Shown: positions 16,020 to 29,400 of the stretch, in pieces
Layout of the letters: each line of letters opens with the position of its first letter
How positions within the stretch are numbered: the first letter of the stretch is position 1
NCBI GenBank assembly: GCA_017527495.1
Contig: JAFXPY010000009.1
Location: 1 to 53,722 of the forward strand
DNA from: Paludibacteraceae bacterium
Lineage (GTDB): Bacteria; Bacteroidota; Bacteroidia; Bacteroidales; Paludibacteraceae
Length of the DNA stretch: 53,722 nt
Direction of reading: 5' to 3'
Notes under the pieces: model-generated
Seen by the model: the letters and a program-made list of their open reading frames with translations, nothing else
What the model was told of the DNA's origin: nothing
The model's database searches: none
Translations under genes and position numbers: made by a program

Positions 16020-17318
16020 TTAAAGTTTTACGCCTAATCCGGCAGAGATAAACTCGGCTTTCATAAGGTGTGATTTCATGTCGAGTTGCACGAACAGGTG
16101 TTTTGTGACCATATAGCGAGTTACGATGCGAGTATAGAGCCAGCCGTCTTGATGAACACCCGCATTGGCCATGTCGTAGGGGTAGATTATGCCTCGATTG
16201 AATGTCTTGCCATTGTTTTTCTCTATGTCTTTGTAAGGCTCAAGATTTTTCACCGGGTCAAACAGATAGATTCCGAAATGGAATGCAGCACTGAAATTGC
16301 CTATCACAAACTCCGGTTGCAACGACAGACCTACTCGCAAGCTATTGCGGAAATCAAGGTGGTCGATATATGTCTTTTGGAATGGCATCTCTTCTTTGAC
16401 GTATGGCGCCGTCTTTTTCTGACTATAATAGGCATCATAGAACGCGTCAACACCTATTCCTAATTGGAATATATCCACAAAACGATAGTGGAAAGCAGCG
16501 GAGAGAGTGGCGACCCCAAAGAAGCGTTCGCCGTCTTTATTGTCGGCATAATAGGCTTGTCGAGCACCGCCTGTTGCGGCAAGGCTGAAACACCACGGGC
16601 GCAAATTTGGATTAGCGTCGTGCATGTTGTCTTTGCGGTAAAGTCCGCGATTGCGCTCAGGTGCCGGTGCCTCGTACCGGTCTTCTTGCGGCATGTAACT
16701 AACTCCTAATTGGCCATTGAACATGTTATAGCCGGAATTGGGCTGTCGGACGCTACCGTTAGAGATATGATACCAGCCGTATGAAGCTACGATAGACCAA
16801 CCTTTTTTGATTGGAAATTCCATGTAAAGAGCCTCTGCAAAATAGGCATTTGTGTGCGAACCAATAGCCTCATTGGCAATGCGTTTCTGTGCAAGAAGTG
16901 CATTGTAAGTCAGACTCTTGTCGTTGATAGTGTTGTAGTAGGTCTTATCGACGAAAGCCACACCGAATCCCGGACGAATACCGAAAATGAAATGTGGCAG
17001 TCTGACAAAAGGTATGTTGAGATAGGCGTATGGAGCAACGGCATTGCCTTTCATTTCATTATTACCAAGGTTGAGATAGCTCAGTCCTAAACCAACAGAG
17101 GCGTTGTTCCATTCTTGCAGACAATGCCATTTGCCGGTAGGTTGAAACTCAAAGCCCAAATCGAAGCCGAGAGGCATACCTGTGTTGAAATCTTTTATTG
17201 CTTCGTAGTCCATTATCTTTCCGCCCATGGCGCTGAAGCGATAGCGAAGAACAGGTGCCGCACTGACAGATACATACGACAAGGCAACAAGAAGGAATAT
17301 GTATAATACTCGTTTCAT
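16020..17318 (-). CDS. PagL-like acyloxyacyl hydrolase outer-membrane protein
   Basis: This 432-aa protein has a signal peptide (cleavage near VSVSA) and alternating beta-strands typical of an outer-membrane barrel. The segment ASYGWYHISNGSVRQPNSG carries the H-x-S-N signature (His-184, Ser-186) of lipid A 3-O-deacylases of the PagL family, which remove an acyl chain from lipid A. At 432 aa it is about twice the length of proteobacterial PagL. Residues 215-432 are a second barrel-like half without the His/Ser motif. A minus-strand TATTTTTG lies at 17343-17350. Activity is inferred from the motif only. Confidence 0.75.
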   Translation of the reverse strand: MKRVLYIFLLVALSYVSVSAAPVLRYRFSAMGGKIMDYEAIKDFNTGMPLGFDLGFEFQPTGKWHCLQEWNNASVGLGLSYLNLGNNEMKGNAVAPYAYLNIPFVRLPHFIFGIRPGFGVAFVDKTYYNTINDKSLTYNALLAQKRIANEAIGSHTNAYFAEALYMEFPIKKGWSIVASYGWYHISNGSVRQPNSGYNMFNGQLGVSYMPQEDRYEAPAPERNRGLYRKDNMHDANPNLRPWCFSLAATGGARQAYYADNKDGERFFGVATLSAAFHYRFVDIFQLGIGVDAFYDAYYSQKKTAPYVKEEMPFQKTYIDHLDFRNSLRVGLSLQPEFVIGNFSAAFHFGIYLFDPVKNLEPYKDIEKNNGKTFNRGIIYPYDMANAGVHQDGWLYTRIVTRYMVTKHLFVQLDMKSHLMKAEFISAGLGVKL

Positions 17319-17434
17319 GATAGATAGGTTTTATATTTTTTGCAAAAATAAAACTTTTTTAGCAAACAAAAAAGCCGGAGCTAAATATTTTTTCTTTACA
17401 GTCCGTAATCTTGATATCCGTTATGTTAAAAAAG

Positions 17435-17466
17435 TGAGCGAGGCTGTCTGCAGACAACCTCGCTCA
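17435..17466 (-). terminator. Rho-independent terminator of the giant gene
   Basis: TGAGCGAGG pairs with CCTCGCTCA around an inner palindrome TGTCTGCAGACA. On the minus strand it is followed by a run of six T (17428-17433). It lies 24 bp past the stop. Confidence 0.9.
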
Positions 17467-17489
17467 TCTTTCACCTTTCACTTTTAACT

Positions 17490-20400
17490 TTACCTTGTGT
17501 GCATCACTTTGCCACGCCTTATGAGGCGTTTGGTGTTGTTCATGAAGGTGTAGATGTATGGAACATCAGGATCAAGCTCAATCTCTAATCCGTCTTCGGT
17601 CTCACAAACATCCTCGTTGGCATTGTCCATGGCTGATATCGAGCGGAAGTGGAGCAGTCGGCCGTTGATATCGTAAATGCAAAGTTGAACATTTTTCTTC
17701 ATTGACGTTGCACGATATATGTTGCCTTCTATATGGCGGAAACATACTTCCGAACTTTCTGCATTTGCTGCGCGGTCGTAGTCTAATACTGTGAATAACA
17801 CGGTGTATGTCCGAACCGATCCGTCTTCAGCTTGCACATGGATATATGAGTAGTCGCCAACATCGTGCATGTCGATTGTTACTGTGGCAGAATCGTCTTG
17901 CGCTACAGCAGTCAACTCAAATGTGGTTTGCTCTTTATAGAGGAAGTATTCGTAATCAAGTGTGTAAGGATTGAAGTCGTTGATCATCACTCCATTGACT
18001 ATCAAACTATCAAGATAGGCGTTGTCCGACAAGAGGATTATGATGTTAATCAAATATGTGTTTTTATCACCATTCTCTGCAGTTACGGTTACACGCCATG
18101 TCGCTGAGTCTTGCTGTGTCAAAGCAGCAGTCGAGTTAGTGTCTGTCAGTACCCATGTGATTTGGTCGGCACTCAGAGTGTTGTCCAAGTCTGTTCCGGC
18201 AGGGAATGAAACAGTGTAGTAGGTCGAGTCAGAACGGAAACCATCCACTGTCTTGCCGTCAATCTTCAGGTCGTCAAGAGTATTGACGCCGGATTTGATT
18301 ATCTCGAAGTAGAGTATATATGTTTCCACATACTCCGTGTTGCCGGCTGTAACTGTCACCTCTACTGCCATAATAGAGTCGACATTCTTGATTGTTATAG
18401 TCTGTTGTGCGTCTCCAAGCTTTGCTGTTACTTCAGGAAGCTCTGTCTCGCCAAGTGGCAGTGTGATGAAGTACTCGTGGTGTGTCGGTGTAAATGCTGT
18501 GTCGGCATAGAATATGCGGTCAAGATCAATAAATATGGTCTTGCGGTCCATGGCCACGCCTTCAATGTATATCATCTCAGGATAAGCTACTGTGGATTTC
18601 TCAACAACGAAGGTTACATAGTATGTGTTGGTCGTTGACTTGTCTTCTGAGGTAACTATAATTGTTGTTTGGTCGGCAAGTGTCTGACCTTTGACAACCT
18701 GTGCTGTTGCATAATTACCGGCATTGATTATCGCATCAACGCTCACCTGACTTATGTCTGTTACGCCGTATGGCAGATAAGCCACATACTCGTTCTGATT
18801 CTTGTCAAACAGAGGTGCTATTGTTGCACTTGTTGTCTCTCCAGAGATAGTTGCACTCACTTGCAAATCGTCAAGGAAGGCGGTGTTGTCTCTCTCGATG
18901 ATTATAGTGATAACATATCTTCGTGAATAACCGTTCTCGGCTGTAACTTCAATGATGTATTCGCCTTCGAGATTGACTGTGTTGTCGGTTATCTCAACCT
19001 CTGCATATTCAGAAGCAACATCATAAGTTATTTCCGGCATCGTTTCTGTTTCACGAGGCAGAATAATACTATACATTGTCACTGTCGAGTCGAAGTATTC
19101 ACCTTGTGCGGGTTCGTACTCATCGAGTGTAATGCCGTCGAAATAAATCATTTCGAGAGTATTTGTGTCTGATTTCTCAACTATAAAGTCGATATAGTAA
19201 ACTGTTGAGTCGCCGTTTTCTGCATGTACGTGCAGCTCATAATTAGCATTGTAGTTGTCAACGATTTCAACCCACCATTTTGCTGTCGAGCTCTCATCGT
19301 CAGAAAGTGTGTAGCCTATAGTTGTAGTATCCGGGAACTGTCGTGTTCCTACCGGCAGAGTGTCGTAGAAATGAACGCTGTCAGTTACGCCAAAGTCGCG
19401 GTCGTCCAAATACATTTCAGCCAAGGTGCTCACGTCTGACTTCAACCATTCGAGATGAACAGTGTAGGTCATGTGTTTAACTTCCATTGGTTCATCGTTT
19501 TGGTCGAGAACTATTCCGCTCACTTCAAGTGTCCAATCGTTGCCTTCACTTGAAGCTTCTGCAATCAAGCAACCATTTTCTTCATCTACCACAGCAGCAA
19601 CATCAACACTTGCCGGTGTCTCTTTAGGCAGATAAGCGGTGTAGTTGAATACGGCAGGATTGAATGGAGCAGAAACACTGTCGAGTTCCGACCATAGATT
19701 GTCGCCAACGCGTATGTCAAGTACTTCGTCCAGACATTCATCAATCACGATTTCTTCAATCAGAGTGAAATGAATTTCATATACTGTCGGTTTGCCGAAT
19801 GCCGGTACGACAGTAACTTTTGCCATGTCTTTGAAGCCTTGCGATTGCTCAATGATTGTGTAGGCTTTGTCGCTCGACGGAGTACATGTTACTACCGGTG
19901 CTACGCTTGTGTTTGTGTTTGCAGGCCATGTAACATTATAGTAGGTCGTTGCAGGGTCGAAGTCGGCAGACGATGTGAATATGTCTGTCTGTGTCTGTAT
20001 CGTTCTGCCGTTGATTTGCAGGTCGCTCAGTGTTGCATCATCGTCTTGTGGCACTTGCAGGGTTACCCAATAGGTCTTTTGGTTGCCGGCTTGTGCTACG
20101 ACATGAAGTTCTGTTGTGTATGTGAATGGGTTGATTGTTTGGTCGCTGCTCAGTGTTGCAGGCAATGTGTCTTGACCGGTCTTGAGCAATGCCGAAACAG
20201 CAGGTATATAGGTCTGACTTTCTGCCAAAGTGATTGTGTAGCGCGTCGTGAGCGAGTCGTACACAACTTGTCCGCCGGTGAATTGGCTCATCGGCAGGTT
20301 GTCGATGAGGATGTCGGCAGGTGTGGCATCGTAATTGACAGGGCGCATGATGTTCAAGCGATAGGTCTTTTGCTCTGCGTTTGGTGCAACAGCTGTTATG

Positions 20401-23400
20401 CTTATTATCGCCACCGTGTCGGTCGTGCTGTCCCACATAAAGAGTGTGTCCCACTTGATTTCTTGATTGTTGGCTGCCTTAACTGCTTCAATGCTTGGCA
20501 GTGTGTCGAGCGATTCGCGAGGTAAGTCAACACGGTATTCAAGTACATTAGGAACAAATTTCTTCGGTGTAACGGCGTAAGGCAATAGATTCTCTGTCTG
20601 GTCAAACTCTAAGCCATTGATACGAATGGTTTGCAAGTCGGTGATGATTTGTGAAGAGTTGTAGCTGATGTTTAGAGTGTAAGTGCTGTTGTCTGTTCCG
20701 TTAGGAGCCGTAACTTTGAGTGTTACTGTTTTGCCGTCTTCTGTCGTCTCTTCTTCCATCACTACTTGCTGACCGGCAACAGAGACGAGCCACTCTACTA
20801 CAGCATTGTCTTCAACAGTGTAGTTGACGGTGCCATTCTGCGGAATGTTTTTGTGCTCACCATTGAGATAAATCAAAATGTCAGTACGCGGAGAAGAACC
20901 TGAGTTCTTTATGATATTGAGCAGATATTGTTGTGTTGTCGTACCGTCTTGGGCCGTAACCGTTATTGTCGCATCTGTCTCTGTGCGTGTTACTTCCACA
21001 GTTTGAGCAACCTCGGCCTTGGCAGGATATATCTCTATCGCACCATTAGCCTCTGCTTGGGCGTTGATAGGTGTGTTAGGTTGAAGCTCTGTCACACGCA
21101 AACCATTGATGTAGAGGTCTGCCAAATTGGCGTTATGGCTAATCACAGAGGCTGTATATTCAAATGGTATGTTGTAGAGTATAGATTTATCTCCAAGTGT
21201 GACTGTTATCTCAATGTCGCCATCGTCAGGGTAGGATGGTGTAACGATAGAAACTTGTTGCTCGGCACTGGTGTTGGAAATGACGCCAACAACAGGGTCG
21301 ATATACAAATCTTCGTCCACATTGCCATAGTCAGGCACTTTGATTGGGGCGTAGTTGTATTTGTCGCTACGGAATCCTGCAACAGGAACACCAAACACGG
21401 TTACTCCGTCTATTGAAGGCGTCTGCTCGGCTTTCTCCAGTGTCAGAGTGTAGGTCTTTTGCTCTGCGCAAGACTCTCTGTCGTCGCATGTCTGAGCATA
21501 GACAAAGATGTCAATGATATTGTCTGAATACTCAATTGCCATGCCTCCGACTTCACCTTGTGGATTGGCTTCAATTGAAGGTTGAGCACCTATTGTCTTG
21601 CCCGATATGCGTCTTGGGTTCAATGAAGGCATTTTCCACGGACTATTGGCTTTCAATGTGTATGTCTCAATACTCGGGTCGAAAGCAGGTGTGATGGTAT
21701 AACCTTCGGCAGTCAGCGACTCAAGCAGAGCAACGCTTGATGGCTCGGCAGCAACGCTGATGGTGTATGTCTGATTGGCTTTGCTTATTGCTTCAACTGC
21801 AATGCTGAACTTGCCGTCAGAATATGATGGTGTAATCACCTGACCTTCCATGTTTTGTTCGGCATAGAGTTGGTCACTTGTGGTGTTGAAGTCGGTGTTG
21901 ATTCCATCAAGCAATTCTGTACTTTCGGCTTGAAGGTGTGCAAGTGTCGCGTCGTCAGGATTGTCAATCATCGTGAATGTTACGCGGTAATGACTCTGAT
22001 CTGTCGTTCCTTTTGATACAAAGTCGATATAGTCTTTGCTTGAAGTTTGAACAACAGTGTCGGTGCTGAACTGACGAACGAAATAGGTGTTGAGCAGTTT
22101 TGTTGCCGCATAGGTCATGTCGGCCGACAGTGGTGTCATCTCTTTGTTGTTGACCGTCACACTTTCAAACGCACCTGTTGTGGTCGGTTTGTTCTTTGTC
22201 TGATTGATGGTGTAAGTTTTCTTGGCGGCAGATTTGTCTTCCGGCAGAACAACGAGAGTAATCTTTTGTGCGAGGTCGTTGAGTGAGTCAATCTTGACTG
22301 TTACTTGCTGACCATCCGATTGTTTGTCGTAGGTGATGGTAGGGAAGGCTTCTGCATATTCGCAGTTAGTCGAGAATGATGTCTTGCTTGCGTCGAATGG
22401 ATCTTCAATCAATGTGCCGTTGGCGTAAATTGCAGCAAGGGTGTTGTTTGTCGATTGTGTCTCAACGAATGACAATGTGTAAGTCGCATTAGGCGATGTT
22501 GGCTTAGCAGCATATTCAATCTCGTCAATCCATACTTGAATAGTTACGATATTGTTTTGCATCTTTTCTGCACCGGCCAAACTTGAGTTGTGCGAATAGG
22601 TGATTTCAATATGTTGTTTTGAGTTATCTGCAATAACTTCAATCTGTGGAAGAGCGGTGGTTCCGTATGCAGTAGGTACTGAAATCAGGTTGCTCGTTCC
22701 AACTGATTTTCCGTCAACGAGGATGTCTTTTAGCTGAGAAGATATAGGTCGAGCATAAGTAACTTTAAGCGTATATTCTTGTGTTGTAGAGTAGTTCTCA
22801 GCGTGTGAAATAACCTTACCGGTGGTGTATGTATCGTCGTCCCAGATGATGTCGTGTTGGTAATAGGGTTGCGCATTAACGAATGAAATCCTTGGGGCTG
22901 TTGTTAGATGTGCATTGTCTATGCTGATTTTAATTTCTGAATCTGTTATAGGAGTAACTATTCCATTTACTACAACGGCATTAGATATGCTTGGATTGTA
23001 GTAGAAGTGCATATCATCAACATACATAGTTGAAGTATATCTGTTTTTTGAACTTGCACCTTCTGTACCGACTTCCATAGTATGCGGTGTGGTGTCGGAT
23101 GCTGCTATCTTGATGTCTAAGAGTGAAGGAATGAAATCATTTGGAGTGTTGATTCCTTTGCGATACTCAGTCCATTCTGAAATAAATTTGCCACGGGTAA
23201 CATCATCAATAACAATGTTTTGCTTAGATTCACTGATTTGTCTAAGGTAGAATGACCAGCCCGGAACACGATTATGGCTAATTTCTTTATACCATAGACT
23301 AACTTCATCAGGTGTGTTGCGATATTGTACGGGTGCAGAGAAAGAGCTATATGAAGAGCCGTATGTAAATAACCAATATGTTCCCATTTCGTAACTTTGT

Positions 23401-26400
23401 GAAGTTAGCGACATTATACCAGGCATTGAACATGCATTAGGAATGCTATATACGGTCTTTAGTTGGACTGCTTGCGAACCATTTTTTGCCTCCGGAGCTT
23501 GAGAAACTTCTTCTCCTGAGTGGTAAGTTGCAGCAACAATCGGCCACTTCTCGATCGCATCTGCAGGGCAATACCAACCTGTCGGCTTTTGTGCACTATT
23601 GAATTGTGCTCCTTCCCAATTCTCAAAGTCCATATTCAACTTGTCATCATCATATTTGTAATATGTATGTATGCGATAAGTGTTTTCTTCGTTGAGTCGG
23701 GTATCTTTGATTGTTATTGACCATGTCTTGACATTCTGTACAGGATCGCCAACAAGCAAATCAGGATTTTCATCGTCAATATCGAAATCAAATTCCGGTT
23801 GATCTTCTGAGTTATTTACATAGATATAATCGTATTTTAATGGGTCAAAATCTGCAAGAGGTACTCTATTCCCGTCTTCAATAGCATAGAGTGCTTTGGC
23901 ACTCGCAAATGGTACATTGCTTACATTTATCTTCAAGTTGTAGGTAACATTTTCTACGCCTTCTATATTTGACAATACCAAGAGTTTTGAAACGTTGTTA
24001 GCACCCATATTAGATACTATTACGCTCTGACTTGGGTATGATTGCGAATAAGTGATGTCAAAGTCTGTTGTCCCGTATGGCAAGTCAACCGACCATGTGT
24101 AGTCGTCAGCTCCTTTAATCGCTTTAACTTCATTGACGGCAATATTTTTCAGAATGTTTTCAATACTTCCGCTTGTTGTTGGCTTGAAGGTGAAACTGTA
24201 AGTCTTCTTTGTCTTGCCGTCAGGTGCTGTAACTATGATCTTGCTTTCTTCGGAAATACTTGCATCAACAAATTCTATTGATTGTTCGGCTTCGCTTTTT
24301 TCCCATGTTATGGCGGGGCGTGAGGTCATCGAAGTCGGTACTTCAATATTATGATATGTAGCCTCATTGGGATCGTACGAGAATGCCACTCCATCGCCTT
24401 CAATCATCACATTGGCCAAAGTGGCATTATTGCTCTTGGCTTTACTGAAATTGATTGTAAAGCTTTCTGTTTGCTTGCCGTCTTCTGATGTTATGGTGAT
24501 GTTGGTTGCTTGACCTATAAGTCCGTATTCAACTTTTACCAAGGCGTTTGAATCGGTTGGAATAGGTAGAACTGTCGGTACTTGTTTTGCTGTGCCTGAC
24601 AATTCGTAATCATAGTCTGTCTTGCCGCTTGCAAAGATGCTTTCAAAATCACTGCCGTTGAACACTAACAAGTCTTTAAGCGAAGCGACGTCATTCTTCT
24701 TGAATTGATACTCAATGGTGTAGTTTTTCCATGTCTCACCATCTGCAGCAACAACAGTAATGATTACACCGTTTCTGCCGTTGTTGGTAATCAACACGCG
24801 TTGTGCTTCCTCACCTTTAACGCAGCTTACTGCAGGAAGCTCTTCACCCGGATTGATAACAAACGGAATGACATCTGCATCCGGAACAATAGTTTGTGTG
24901 CCTATCGTTATGCTTGCCAAATCAGTGCTGTTCGAACGAGTGAGATTGAAGTTGAGCACATATTCATTTATTGTGCCGTCTTGTGCACGAACGCTGACTA
25001 TGGTTTGCTTTGTTTGATTACCCAAGATTGTTACTCCTTGGTGTGCTTCGCCACGCTCGAATGTTACAATAGGATAGGTCTTACATACATTGAATGTTTG
25101 AGTGTTGCCAAGCGATAAATCAACTTCTTCAGAGCCATAGAACAGACCTTTGAGCTGTGCATTCGACGACTTGCTGAAGGTGAAATCAATCACGTAAGTG
25201 TCGTACCAACTTGCGTCTTGCGGGAACACTTGTATTTCAGTCTGTTTGTTGTATAAGTCTTTGTTTACGAAATAGCGTGATGACTTGTCGCTCAGCTCTA
25301 CAACAACATCAGGTATTGTATCAAGTCCGGCAGGAAGAGTTACTTCAAAGTGATTGCCCTCGCCATTTAGAACTGCATAGTCTAATGGTTCGTCAACATT
25401 GATGACCTGATCGAGTATCTGTATTGCCATGATTCCGGCATCAGTGCCTAATCCTATTGCAGCCGGCTTGAAGTTGAAAGTGTATTGGTTGGTTGTTATT
25501 CCATCTTCTGCCACTACTTCAAGTACTACTTTCGATGCTGTTTGCTCGCTGTAGATTATTGTTTGTTTCTCACCGGTACGAGCTGAATAGGTTACCTCAG
25601 GCATTTCCATGTCGGTGAGGTCATAATTTGTCGTATTGGCATCGAATCCTGCAAATACGCTACCATCGAAATAGATATTTTCCAATGTTGCGTCATGGCT
25701 GTATTCCGGTGTGACAATGAGTTTGTAGGTTGTTTTTTGTCCGTCTTGGCCTGTCAGAATAATCAAACATTCGCCATTTTGAACAAATGATGTGTATTGC
25801 AGTTCCACTCCGCCTTCTTTTGTAGCCTCATTGGTGGTATAATTTATAATGCCATTCCATGAACCTATTTTGCTCGGCAGACTAACTATGTATTGGAATT
25901 GATCCGGTACAAGAGTTATAACTTGTTCGTCAACTTGCAATGATGTGAGCAATGGCTGATTATCTGTGCCGATGTTTCCTCCACTGTACGAAATGGTGTA
26001 AGTTGAAGTCTGTGTGCGGTCTTCTGAAATCACCGTAATAGATGTCTTGTCTTGATGTTGCGGTGAAGTGATTTCCACTATCTGACCGCTGTGTTGCTTG
26101 CTTACTGTGATGACAGGTTGTTGGCTGCTTCCAAGGTCGTGATTGTAGTTGAATGTGCTCGGAACAAAACCTTCAAGCTCTACACCATCAAGGTAAATCA
26201 TATTGAGCTGTGCAAGCTGTGATTTTGCCAAACTGAAATTAACCACATACTGTCCCTTATTGCCATTCTCTGCTGTAACGGTAATGATAGCTTTTGTCGG
26301 TAATTTAGTCGATTGGTTGACAATAGCTATTGTTTGAGTCTCGTGCGCTTTGTCGGCTGTTACAACCGGAACCACACTTGCATTGTTTGGCAACTCAATT

Positions 26401-29400
26401 GTGTAGTAGTGTTGTGTCGGCTCAAATTCAAGCAGAGCCTCGCCGTCTATATTTATACCGGCAAGAGTCGTTGTCTTGTCGCGCGTGTCGTCTGCTTCTG
26501 CAAAACTTATGCGATAGACATTTGATTTGTTGTTTGAGTCGGTAACGTAAACGAGTGTCTGACCTTTCACCGTTGTGGCACTGATGATTTGCACTGTGGC
26601 ATTAGGGTCGTTTGCCGTTGCTGTGATTGCAGGAACAGCAGTACTTCCGAATGGGATCTCTACTATATATGATGTTATTTGCGGGTTAAAACCGTCCACT
26701 GTCTCACCATCTGCTTGCAAGTCTTGTAGGGTAACATCGCTATGCTTTTCTATCTCGAAACGAACAGTGTAGGTCTTTGTGTAATCCGGATTTTGAGCTG
26801 TCACGACGATGCGTGCAGTGCCTGTTGTGCTTGTGGCTTGTGTAACAACAGCCGAAGCATTGGCATCAGTCGTTTGAGCGCTGATTTGCGGTATGTCTGT
26901 TGTGCCTTCTTCCAAGAGATAGATGTAATTGCTGCGGGCTGAATTGAATGTGGTGTTCCATTGCCCGGCAAGGTCAACACTGATATTGCTTAGTGTGGCG
27001 TCTGTACTGCGATTGTCTCCACCTTGTGCAAAGCGAATTTGATAGGTGTTTTGTGTCTCGTCTTGGGCTGTAACAACGATAATTGTTGTTCCGGGAAGGG
27101 AGGTTGCATTGGTGATTACTGCTGTTGCAAGCGGGTCAGAAAGTGTGTATGTTACTTCAGGTATCTCGCCGCCAAATTCAACTGTGTAACGATAGTTGTT
27201 CACTGTCGGGTCGAACTTGTCTATCGTCTGTCCATTCACTTTGAGGTCGCTCAGTGTAGCGTCGTTATTCTTTGCCAATGCAAAATGTATGGTGTAAGTG
27301 CGTGAATAGTCGGGGTGTTCTGCCTGAACAACAATAACGGCATCGTCTGTTGTTGCCTGTGGTTGAGTAACTGTGGCCGTGGCTTTATCGCTGTTCAATT
27401 CATAACTTACAACCGGTATGCCGGTTGTCTCGGTTGGCATATTGTAGGTGTATTCAGTTATGTTAGGACGGAATGCCGGCGAGAGTGTTCCATCCAAATC
27501 TATGCTCAGGCTCTTCAAACTGCAATCTGTGCTGCGTGGGTCGGTTGTCTCGCTGAACTGAATGGTGTAAGTGAGTCTCGTCTTTTCGTCTTCGGCTGTT
27601 ACAACAACGATTGCTTTGCCATTAGCATTTTGTGCTTGTGTGATTTGCACCGTCGCAGCACTATGATTTGTCTTTGCTCCAACCTGAGGAATAGCTCCTC
27701 CATACGGAATGGTGTAGCTGTATTCGTAGGTTGCAGCTTTGAAGTTATCAATCGTGTTGCCGTCAAGTGTGAGGTCTGACAGTGTGGCGTCATTGCTGCG
27801 GTTGTCGGCCTCAAGTTGGAACTGTATGGTGTATGTTTTCTTGGTAGTCCCGTCTTCGGCAGTAACTACGATAGTGGCTTTGCCGCTCACGCTTGTTGCC
27901 TGCGTAACAGCTGCTTTGGCTGCACTATGATTGGTTGTTGCCGCCAGTGTCGGCACTTGTGTCGTTCCTGCAGGCAGTGTGTATGTGTATGATGTTGTGT
28001 TGGCGTTGAAATTGCTCAATGCTGCGCCATTGATAGTTATTGTTTTCAGTGTTGCGTCATTGCTCAAGTCGCTTGACGAACCCTCAACAAAAATGATTGT
28101 GTAAGTGTTTTTTGTAACTCCATCTTCAGCCATAACCTTCAGTGTGGCTTTGAATATCTTTGTGTTGTTGTTCCACGACACTGTTGGAGTGGCTACTGTT
28201 ACTCCATCTTTGGCATCGTAAGTTATGGCTGATGGTGATGGCTTAGCCCATGGCGTGAGGGTGAAGTTGTACGATAGTGTTGTGCTGACAAAATCAGGAA
28301 CGGCAACACCATTGATGTAGATGGCTTCAAGATAGGCATAGTCTGATTTTTCTACGACTTGCTCTTTCAGTACGATAGTGTATTTTTTCTTGTCGCCATT
28401 TTGTGCTGTTACGGTGATAATCACTGAGCCGCTTCGTTCTGTCTGTGTGGCAGTGGCCGTAGCGTCGTTGAGTGTATATGTTACTGTTGGTTTGCTGCCC
28501 TCGTAAGTATATTGGTAATCTGTCTTGTCGGGCGAGAAACCCTCTATTGTTGTGCCATTCACTTTGATGTCGGACAAGGTGTTGTCTGACGACTTGTTCT
28601 GGTACACATTGATAGTAAATGTCTTACGCGTTTTGCCGTCTGGTGCTGTTACACGAACGGTTACAACGCCTTCCGGCTCATTGAGTTTGGTTATGTTGAT
28701 TGTCTGACCATCTTCACCTATTTCGGCCGTTACAACAGATGCTTCTGTGCGGTTTGCGTCAATTTCTACATCGTATTCAGTTTTGTCGTTTGAAAAGCCT
28801 GCAATAGGTGTTCCATTGACAGAGATTGAATTGATGTTGGTGTTTGATGATTTGAGCAATGTGAAGGTGATGTAGTAATAAACAACCGTTGTGCCATCTT
28901 CAGCCGTAACTTTAATCTTGTAATCGCCTGATAGATTGACTATTCCTGAATCATCTGTTTCAACAGTCTGACCTGCATGACCCTTAGTGTAAGTTATTGC
29001 GGGCATTGTCTTTGTGCCCATTGGCAAATCGTAGGAGTAAGTACGATTTTCCGAAACAAAATCAGGAATTGTTGTCCCGCCCACTTTAATATCTGCCAAG
29101 AATGCATAACTTGAAGCACGAACAACATAGTTGAGAGTGTAAGTACGAGTTATTTTGTTGCCCGGAACACTGACAGTTATTGTTGCTTGACCGGATTGGC
29201 CGCTCAGTGTATTGCCGGTGAGTTTTATTGTTTGTGCCCCTGCTGCGTATAGCGATTTCCATGTTATGGTAGGAGCTGTTGTCGTTCCGAGCGGAAGCTC
29301 AACGGTGTAGGTGTTTTTTGTCGGGCTGAAACCGGCAAGCGATTCTCCATTGATAAGTATGTCTTGCAGAGTATTGTCGGAAAGTTGTGCAATAGAGAAA

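Noticed and set aside
19770-20525. 251-codon plus-strand frame opposite the giant gene
   Set aside because: It is an antisense shadow of a real coding region; the Cys/Arg-rich composition has no domain or promoter. The same applies to other frames opposite 17490-30725.
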